A stretch of DNA of 7,356 nt, from assembly GCA_009885415.1 (NCBI GenBank), contig VFKU01000102.1, positions 1-7,356 of the forward strand, read 5' to 3'. A program made the translations under genes and the position numbers. The notes beneath the pieces are model-generated. The model was not told the origin of the DNA and did no database searches. It saw nothing but the letters and a program-made list of their open reading frames with translations. Source of the DNA: Rhodothermota bacterium (GTDB lineage Bacteria > Hydrogenedentota > Hydrogenedentia > Hydrogenedentales > GCA-2746185). Positions 1 to 5,170 of the stretch are shown in pieces (positions within the stretch are counted from its first letter, which is position 1; every line of letters starts with the position of its first letter).

Positions 1-1066
1 GCCCGCCGGCGGCACCGCCAGCACTGGCCAAACCGGCACCACCACCGAGACCGCCCCCTCCGCCTTGGGCCCGGCGCTGCGGCTGGGGCCGCGCACCCGG
101 CGCGGCGCCCCCGGGCTGCCCGGCTGTCCCGCTGGCGCGAAGCGCCTTGGCCTGCTCTTCGGAAAGAGCGACGCGGTTGTCCACCACGATATTGACTTCG
201 TAAAACTCGTTAACGAAGCCGAGGATTTCGCTCAGGTGGACGTCTTCAAATTCGACCGTGATCGGGCTATCGAGCACCTTCTCGACCTGGGTCTGTATTT
301 TTTCTTCCGGGAGGCGTTCTTCTACTTTGGGCACTTCGATCTTCGGATTGCGAATGCCTTTGGAGTCCGCCCCTTCAGGGAGCAGCTTCATGCGCTCGAT
401 TTCGGTGCGCACATTGCCGAACTGCGACTTCACCTTGCTCTGGCTGTCTTTGATCGATTCTTCGTACCGCCCTAGTGTGGCGGCCTGAAGGCCCTTTTGT
501 GCGCGCTTGTTGTCCGGCGCAATGAGCAGGACTTGCTCGAAGTAATCAACGGCTTCCTTGTAAAACTGGTACTCGAGATAGCTCTCTGCCTGTTCGACCA
601 ATTCGCGGACGCGCTGAATCTTGTACTCCTCGGGCGACAACTGCGGCGACTCGTCCGGCTTGCCGAGTGCTTGAGGATCGAATGCCTCGAAAGCGGGGCG
701 CTCGGTGGGGTTGATCCCGGTCGCGGCGATGCTAATCTGCGTCTGCGCATCTTTTTGAAATTTTTTGGCGTCTTCGTAATCCGGATCGAGGGCGAGCGCG
801 CGATTGAATTCGTCGAGCGCTTCACGGAAGTTGTTCTGACGATAGAGCGAGACGCCCATGCGAAAGTGTTCTTGGGCCTCCGAGATTACCGTGTCATCTG
901 CGGGGGCCTCGGCCGCTGGCGGCGCGAGGTCTTCCTGCGGCGCCTTCTCTGTCGCGGCGGGCTCTTGCCCGAGGGCCAGCGGACCGAACAGCAACAGGAT
1001 CAGGCAACTCGAGAGACAAAATCCCGTCCTCGATACTCTTGCCGCTCCGGGAAACTTCATACCCAT
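1..1066 (-). CDS. pilQ: TPR-containing secretin, PilQ/GspD type (3' end outside window)
   Basis: Outer-membrane secretin subunit, expected to form the channel through which a pilus or secreted substrate passes. The first 355 residues are visible and the frame is open to the window edge. Residues 1-33 look like a Sec signal peptide: basic start, hydrophobic 21-32, cleavage plausible after ALG at 31-33. Residues 34-58 are an Ala/Pro/Glu-rich linker. Two TPR units follow at about 64-97 (G71, A83, F87, A90, P95) and 154-187. Residues 267-298 match the short N-terminal secretin domain (PITVEFEDVHLSEILG, then VNIVVDNRV). The sequence then enters a Gly/Ala/Pro-rich insert (about 311-355) and leaves the window before the N1 repeats and beta-barrel. 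ATG at 1066 is preferred over ATG at 1060 because AGGAGG lies 10 nt upstream. It is the last gene of the visible pilMNOPQ-like run. AMIN domains usual in PilQ are not seen. The secretin call is firm for the domain seen; PilQ rather than GspD rests on context. Confidence 0.82.
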   Translation of the reverse strand, partial: MGMKFPGAARVSRTGFCLSSCLILLLFGPLALGQEPAATEKAPQEDLAPPAAEAPADDTVISEAQEHFRMGVSLYRQNNFREALDEFNRALALDPDYEDAKKFQKDAQTQISIAATGINPTERPAFEAFDPQALGKPDESPQLSPEEYKIQRVRELVEQAESYLEYQFYKEAVDYFEQVLLIAPDNKRAQKGLQAATLGRYEESIKDSQSKVKSQFGNVRTEIERMKLLPEGADSKGIRNPKIEVPKVEERLPEEKIQTQVEKVLDSPITVEFEDVHLSEILGFVNEFYEVNIVVDNRVALSEEQAKALRASGTAGQPGGAAPGARPQPQRRAQGGGGGLGGGAGLASAGGAAGG

Positions 1067-1076
1067 GGACGCGCAC

Positions 1077-1082
1077 CCTCCT
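1077..1082 (-). promoter_or_regulatory. Ribosome binding site of the secretin gene
   Basis: On the minus strand this reads AGGAGG, a full Shine-Dalgarno core, 10 nt before the ATG at 1066 and 16 nt before the alternative in-frame ATG at 1060. The spacing favours the upstream start. Confidence 0.7.
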
Positions 1083-1199
1083 CATCCGCACGAGCACCCG
1101 CCGCGACAATGTATGCGGCGAGGTCTAGAATTCGCTAAAGACGCACCCAACCGGACTTGTTCCGCCCGGGCCAATTATCGTTAGGCATTGTGACGTAAG

Positions 1200-1228
1200 A
1201 GTTTAGCTCATTCCAGCGGAATCATCAA
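1200..1228 (-). promoter_or_regulatory. Candidate promoter for the secretin gene with a palindromic spacer
   Basis: On the minus strand, TTGATG (1223-1228) and TAAACT (1200-1205) are separated by exactly 17 nt. Each hexamer matches the sigma70 consensus at four of six positions. The spacer contains a small palindrome with arms ATTCC/GGAAT around three bases (1210-1222), which could be an operator half-site pair. The element lies about 135 nt before the secretin start, in the only large gap inside the pil cluster. It would let the secretin be expressed separately from the inner-membrane genes. The prediction rests on sequence resemblance only. Confidence 0.35.
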
Positions 1229-1269
1229 CCGCAAAATTAGAGCACCGGGTTCTTCGTCCGGAGGGCCGC

Positions 1270-1791
1270 CTAGTTTCCGTCCTCAATGCATTTCGTGAGC
1301 ATCCCTTGCCTTTGTTCTGAGAAAATTGTCACGCATTGGGTCTCTGGGTCAATTTCCTGCAAGTTGAACTGCTCAAAAGACTCGCCTGCTTCGTACCAAT
1401 CCGTCCGGCTCGAGGTCTTAATCTTCGCCAGCCAAGTACCGTTGCCCTTATCTCGTAGCTGTACAAGGGTCAGATCCACATCCTCGTCCTGTCCTGCATC
1501 CTGGGTTCCCGCGCCCGACCGGCGAGGTCCGGTGTAGATAAACGGGTTCTTCCTCCACAGCCGAGACCAATCCTCCATGGCCGGATCGGGAGGCGTGACC
1601 GGGGGCAATTTTGGTTCAACGCCTTCGGGGAGTGTACGACCCGGACGCCCGAACATCTTGTCGCCCGTCGTTTCGGCAGACGGATTGAGCACTTGGTACA
1701 CCCGAAAAATGAGGATGCAGACCATGATGCCAAGGACCATGCGCTCCTTGTTCAGCCAGAGCCAATTGCCTATTTTGCGTAGCCAGTTCAC
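1270..1791 (-). CDS. pilP: PilP/GspC-like inner-membrane-anchored alignment protein
   Basis: Probable link between the PilN-PilO inner-membrane complex and the secretin. The 173-aa length is close to that of PilP. Order of parts: a short basic/aromatic cytoplasmic start (1-17), one transmembrane segment (about 18-35), a Pro-rich periplasmic linker (56-70), then a compact beta domain (about 105-171) like the PilP/GspC homology region. Unlike classical PilP it has no lipobox: Cys25 follows I-M-V inside the membrane segment, so the anchor is GspC-like. Cys153 and Cys168 bracket the last predicted beta hairpin and could form a periplasmic disulfide. The start is GTG at 1791; an in-frame TGA at 1801-1803 rules out a longer product, and GGTGA lies 9 nt upstream as a modest ribosome site. 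The gap from the pilO-like stop is 70 bp. Family assignment rests mainly on gene order, size and topology, since primary sequence is weakly conserved. Confidence 0.68.
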   Translation of the reverse strand: MNWLRKIGNWLWLNKERMVLGIMVCILIFRVYQVLNPSAETTGDKMFGRPGRTLPEGVEPKLPPVTPPDPAMEDWSRLWRKNPFIYTGPRRSGAGTQDAGQDEDVDLTLVQLRDKGNGTWLAKIKTSSRTDWYEAGESFEQFNLQEIDPETQCVTIFSEQRQGMLTKCIEDGN

Positions 1792-1861
1792 CGGGGCCCG
1801 TCACCACGCTGGTTGAGTTTCTTGATTGAGCGATTTCTGTTCGATCTTTTTTTCATACCGA

Positions 1862-2791
1862 TTAGAAGGGCAGCCATGTTCGGCGGAAATTCTGCCACCA
1901 CGTGCGCTCCTGTTCATTTCCAGTGGCACGTCTCGGAGTAGCGCCGGCACCGAAAACGTTGTTCAGACGCTGATTGACCTGGCTCGATCCGTCGGCCGAA
2001 GCGGCGGCGGCCTTCTTTGATGGCATAAAATAGGCTTGACTCAACACCATCTCTACATTGAGCATCGGATCTTGTTGTTGAAGGTCGGCATTGGTCATTC
2101 GTAATTCTTCGACGCGGAAATACCGCTCGTTCTGGGCGAGGTCGTCGAGAAACTTGGTCAGGGCCTGGATCCGTATTTGCATACTGATCCCGGTCGTCCG
2201 TTTTATGACCTTGCCGCTCTTGAGCTTTATTTCTTCTTCGAGCCAAATGCTCAAGGGCTGCAACAGTATCGGCTTGGCGTCGATGAGCATCTTTGTGATC
2301 GCCGCGCAATAGTCATATTTCTCGATTATATTGGCGATCTCTTCCTTCTTGGGATTCGTCCCCGCGCCGAAGGAGTTTGCCGCAGGTGCCCCGCAGTTCA
2401 CGTCGACCACCGTCACTTGTTTGTCCAGAGCGTAGTCATCGAGCTTCTTAATCCGCTTGGGCATCTCGTCTTTGTAATAAAGCTTCGGAAGTACCTCCTC
2501 GGGGATTTCGACTTTGTCGACCAAGGATCCCATGGTGAAAAAACGTGCGCGGCCGTCCACCGCTTCTGACCAGGGTTGAGTGGACGTGCGCCATGCGTCG
2601 AGGACCACCTGCGGCTCGGTCTTCAGAAAGGTGGCCTCGAGCGTCTGTATTCTGGTGGCCAGTTGCTTTTTCTGTTCGGTATGTTCGACTAACTCCCTCA
2701 TGCGGTCTTTCACGTAGAGCTCGTAAACGGCATAGGTCCCCGCGATACTGGCGACCAGCAGCAGTGTGAGGAAAATTGCGCTCTTTTTCAT
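1862..2791 (-). CDS. pilO: PilO-like inner-membrane alignment protein with C-terminal tail
   Basis: Likely PilO/GspM counterpart, which pairs with the PilN part of the upstream fusion in the inner membrane and periplasm. Residues 4-24 form one transmembrane segment after a KK start, so the bulk is periplasmic. Residues 26-58 are a charged helical, probably coiled-coil, region. Residues about 200-254 show the typical PilO ferredoxin-like pattern: a strand (ISMQIRIQA), a helix (LTKFLDDLAQNE), a strand (YFRVEELRMT) and a final strand (LNVEMVLSQAYF). At 309 aa it is about 100 residues longer than common PilO proteins. The extra length is a middle section (about 80-195) containing Cys133 and Cys162, and a 54-residue low-complexity tail ending in an aromatic, basic segment (WWQNFRRTWLPF). 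ATG at 2791 has GGAAGG about 13 nt upstream, a rather long spacing. It starts 36 bp after the fusion gene, so co-transcription is expected. Confidence 0.72.
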   Translation of the reverse strand: MKKSAIFLTLLLVASIAGTYAVYELYVKDRMRELVEHTEQKKQLATRIQTLEATFLKTEPQVVLDAWRTSTQPWSEAVDGRARFFTMGSLVDKVEIPEEVLPKLYYKDEMPKRIKKLDDYALDKQVTVVDVNCGAPAANSFGAGTNPKKEEIANIIEKYDYCAAITKMLIDAKPILLQPLSIWLEEEIKLKSGKVIKRTTGISMQIRIQALTKFLDDLAQNERYFRVEELRMTNADLQQQDPMLNVEMVLSQAYFMPSKKAAAASADGSSQVNQRLNNVFGAGATPRRATGNEQERTWWQNFRRTWLPF

Positions 2792-2827
2792 GAATCGTGT
2801 GAGACCTTCCCCGGAACGGCCGAGGCG

Positions 2828-4909
2828 TCAGTCTGTCTCCCGCTTGATGGGGTTGCCTACAAACTGGACATCGACGTGAAACTGAAAAACATCTATTCCG
2901 GTACCCATGTCCGTTGTGCCTGCTCCGGAAGTGGTGGGTGCGGCCTGGCCGAGCCCCTCGCTCAGTCCGCCGCCGCCTAGACCTCCTCCCCCTCCTGACT
3001 TCTTCTTATTTGCCTTGTTCGAGTCGGCGCTCGATCGGGTCCCCACCGGGCTGGTTGTCCTGGCTTTGGTCAATAGTCCATCCGACACCGGAGCAAAATC
3101 CTTCTTGTCGAAAAATACGTCGACAAAGAGCTTGTTCGCACGAAGGTTTTCAACGAACTCCTGCGCTTTTTCGTAATCGGAAGCATAGCCCACGATCGAC
3201 AGTCCGTTGGGCTCGGAAATCGTATGGGGAACGGTTCCTCCGAAACCCCAGATCGGATCGCCTGAACCGCCTTTCCCGGCCGACCGCGACCCCGATGTGG
3301 CCCCGGAAAGCCCGCTTGCGAGTCCGCCGCTGGCCGCAGACTTGGGGGCCTTCGTGGCCGCGACCGGTGCCGCGGCCCCCGTCAGCGGAGCATCACCGGC
3401 GAGTTTCCGCCATGCCGCAACGCCTGTGTTGTTGTCGCCGCCCATCGTGATGCTTTCGATCGCGCTGATGCCCAGGCCGCCGGTCACGGGCCGAGCGTCG
3501 TTGATGGCCTGCAAGTAGGGCAACCAGAAATTCCGGTATTGCCGCAGGTTGTCGAGCTGGCCGACGTCCTGCTTAAAACTCTCCACCTCGGTGTTCACGA
3601 TCTCGTAGTCGTCCTCAAACGCGGACCGTTTCTGCGGGTCTTTGACGAGTGTCCCGTCGTAGGCTGCGAGCACGGCGTTGAGCCGCGTGATCGCCGCCTT
3701 CACCTCTTCGTCTTTCTGCGCGGTCACCGGGATAATGGAGGCAAGGATCAGGTACATCGTCGCCAGCGACAGTACCCAATAGAAAACCTGCTCTTTGCGG
3801 CGCGCCACTTCACGCACGCGGGGCGGAATGAGATTGATCTGGATCGGCACCGTCTGGCAGCAGCGAAGCGCGAGACCGAGCGCCACGCAGGCTTGCTCGG
3901 GGTGTTCGCTGGCCTCGTTCGCCTTCGGGGAAATCGCCAGGCCGGCCAAGGGCTGCGCGATGCGCACCTCGATGCCGAGCGAGCGTTGCAAGTACGGGAT
4001 GATGTTGCGCAGACAGGCCCCGCCCCCGGTGACGATCACGCGCTGCACCGGTCCGCCGCCGGGTTGGGAGCGGAAATACGCAAAGGAGCGGTTGATCTCG
4101 CCGACCAGCCGCCCTAATACTTTCCCAATCACTTCGCCGCCGCTGCCATCGCGCTTGGGATCGCCGGTGGGCGCGAAGCCCTTCTCGCGCTTGAGTTTCT
4201 CGGCTTCCTCGAAGCTCTTGTTGAAGGTTGACGCGATCGCGGAGGTAACGTCGTTTCCGCCGACGTGCAGGCTGCGGGTAAAGCGGAACTGGTTGTCCTT
4301 CTGGATGACGATGTCTGTCGTTGTCGCGCCCAGGTCGACCAGCGCGACGCACTGCCCGTCGTCGCCGAATTCGCCGGTGTGCTTGAGCCAGTTGTACGCG
4401 GCGATCGGCGCCACGTCCACGATGTCGATCGAGCGCTTGACCTTGCGCAGAATTTCGAGCTGCTTCTCAACGACGTCCACTTTGATCGCCGCCATCATCA
4501 CGTCGTAGCCGCCGGCGTCGGTGCGCCCGAGCACCTGGTAGTCCAGCGCGATCTGGTCGAGCGAGAAGGGAATCTGCTGCTGGATTTCGTAGCGGACGAT
4601 CTGGGTGACTTTGTATTCCGGCACGGGGGGCAGGGGACGGTTGCGCGTGAACACGGATTGGCCCGGCACGGCCGCCACGGTGCGGCGATTGCGCACCTTG
4701 GACTCCTTGAGCAACTGCTGCAAGACGTCCTTGCGTCGCTCGGCCTTGTCCTCTTCTTCCATCGCGGGATCGATGTTGAACTCGCGCTGGTAATACCGGG
4801 AAAGTTGGTAGCCTTCTTTTGTCGGAGAGAGTTCCGCCAGCCGCACCGCGCTGGTGCCGATGTCGAGAATCAGACGCTTGGTTCGGCGAGCTCGTCTAAG
4901 TCGTGCCAT
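2828..4909 (-). CDS. PilM-PilN fusion protein
   Basis: A single 693-aa frame joins two proteins that are normally separate. Residues 12-350 are PilM, an actin-like ATPase-fold protein: phosphate-1 loop LDIGTSAVRL (14-23), phosphate-2 loop VDLGATTTDIVI (191-202), HVGGNDVT (215-222) and the adenosine motif VIVTGGGACLRN (291-302). Only about seven residues later the PilN signature INLIPPR (358-364) begins. It is followed by a basic stretch, one transmembrane segment (about 375-397), coiled-coil-like helices (400-415, 435-455) and a periplasmic ferredoxin-like PilN domain (about 477-490, 568-605, 673-685). That domain is split by two low-complexity inserts, Ala/Gly/Ser-rich at 507-555 and Gly/Ser/Lys-rich at 613-672. 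Topology resembles GspL. ATG at 4909 has GGAGG 9 nt upstream and follows a strong promoter. There is no separate pilN downstream; PilO comes next. A sequencing frameshift is not needed to explain the fusion, as both halves share one frame. Confidence 0.9.
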   Translation of the reverse strand: MARLRRARRTKRLILDIGTSAVRLAELSPTKEGYQLSRYYQREFNIDPAMEEEDKAERRKDVLQQLLKESKVRNRRTVAAVPGQSVFTRNRPLPPVPEYKVTQIVRYEIQQQIPFSLDQIALDYQVLGRTDAGGYDVMMAAIKVDVVEKQLEILRKVKRSIDIVDVAPIAAYNWLKHTGEFGDDGQCVALVDLGATTTDIVIQKDNQFRFTRSLHVGGNDVTSAIASTFNKSFEEAEKLKREKGFAPTGDPKRDGSGGEVIGKVLGRLVGEINRSFAYFRSQPGGGPVQRVIVTGGGACLRNIIPYLQRSLGIEVRIAQPLAGLAISPKANEASEHPEQACVALGLALRCCQTVPIQINLIPPRVREVARRKEQVFYWVLSLATMYLILASIIPVTAQKDEEVKAAITRLNAVLAAYDGTLVKDPQKRSAFEDDYEIVNTEVESFKQDVGQLDNLRQYRNFWLPYLQAINDARPVTGGLGISAIESITMGGDNNTGVAAWRKLAGDAPLTGAAAPVAATKAPKSAASGGLASGLSGATSGSRSAGKGGSGDPIWGFGGTVPHTISEPNGLSIVGYASDYEKAQEFVENLRANKLFVDVFFDKKDFAPVSDGLLTKARTTSPVGTRSSADSNKANKKKSGGGGGLGGGGLSEGLGQAAPTTSGAGTTDMGTGIDVFQFHVDVQFVGNPIKRETD
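2894..3001 (-). repeat. Gly-rich low-complexity insert in the PilN domain
   Basis: This stretch encodes residues 637-672 of the fusion protein. It is a run of Gly broken by Leu (GGGGGLGGGGL), then Ala/Thr/Ser/Gly-rich sequence. It falls before the last predicted strand of the periplasmic ferredoxin-like fold and is preceded by a basic segment, NKANKKK (631-637). Confidence 0.65.
3245..3391 (-). repeat. Ala/Gly/Ser-rich low-complexity insert in the PilN domain
   Basis: Residues 507-555 of the fusion protein, made almost only of Ala, Gly, Ser, Lys and Thr. It separates the first predicted strand of the periplasmic domain (ISAIESITM, 481-489) from the second (GLSIVGYAS, 569-577). Confidence 0.6.
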
Positions 4910-4918
4910 GACTCAGCG

Positions 4919-4923
4919 CCTCC
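4919..4923 (-). promoter_or_regulatory. Ribosome binding site of the pilM-pilN fusion gene
   Basis: GGAGG on the minus strand, 9 nt before the ATG at 4909. It supports this start over the in-frame positions farther inside the frame. Confidence 0.7.
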
Positions 4924-4971
4924 GCACCCATCCGCATGGGGCCGTTGTCTCGCGTGCATTCTAGTAAACAA

Positions 4972-5035
4972 AGATCGAGAAAAAACAGCGCAAAAAAACG
5001 ATCTATGCAAAGTGAGTAAATTGACGCACCCGTCA
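4972..5035 (-). promoter_or_regulatory. 5' leader of the pil cluster with two inverted repeats and T-tracts
   Basis: Downstream of the predicted transcription start, the minus strand holds a compact hairpin, TGACG-GGTG-CGTCA (5035-5022). About 20 nt later there is a second inverted repeat, AGATCG/CGATCT (arms 5004-4999 and 4977-4972), whose 21-nt loop contains T7, GCGCTG and T6. The T-tracts follow no stem directly, so this is not a classic intrinsic terminator. It may be a protein-binding or attenuation site in a leader of about 150 nt. Function is inferred only from the symmetry and position. Confidence 0.3.
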
Positions 5036-5066
5036 TGCGTTACAACGACGTAAATCCTTGCAAATT

Positions 5067-5095
5067 AGTCTAGTACACCACACCGCGCTTGTCAA
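5067..5095 (-). promoter_or_regulatory. Sigma70-type promoter for the pilM-pilN/pilO/pilP cluster
   Basis: On the minus strand a perfect -35 box TTGACA (5090-5095), a 17-nt spacer and a -10 box TAGACT (5067-5072, four of six consensus positions) lie in the intergenic region before the fusion gene. Transcription would start near 5060 and give a leader of about 150 nt before the ATG at 4909. The site is about 75 nt after the stop of the upstream lipoprotein gene, which suggests the pil genes have their own transcript. Confidence 0.65.
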
Positions 5096-5170
5096 GACAC
5101 GCGATTTGTTTGGCAATAGTTTCCCGTTTTCAACTCGCTTCGGCGGCCCGCCCGGTCAACCTTCGATGAC

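Larger units (their letters stand above)
1067..1269. other. 203-bp intergenic region between the pilP-like gene and the secretin gene
   Basis: This gap is far larger than the other gaps inside the cluster (36 and 70 bp). It holds the candidate promoter at 1200-1228 and the secretin ribosome binding site at 1077-1082. I see no convincing stem plus T-run terminator and no open frame with coding character. Confidence 0.6.

Noticed and set aside
1000..1015. Possible lipobox LSSC in the secretin signal peptide (residues 18-21)
   Set aside because: The hydrophobic stretch follows this Cys and does not precede it, so a signal peptidase I site after ALG (residues 31-33) fits better.
497..1138. A 213-codon open frame on the plus strand opposite the secretin gene
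   Set aside because: The minus-strand frame here has a signal peptide, TPRs and a secretin domain. The plus-strand product has none of these.
4265..5053. A 262-codon open frame on the plus strand reaching into the intergenic region
   Set aside because: Most of it is antisense to conserved PilM motifs. The product shows reverse-complement composition (Leu, Val, Asp, His, Arg rich) and no domain.
5096..5170. Terminator after the lipoprotein gene
   Set aside because: The GC-rich segment GGGCGGGCCGCC allows only a stem with an impossibly small loop or three base pairs, and no T-run follows.
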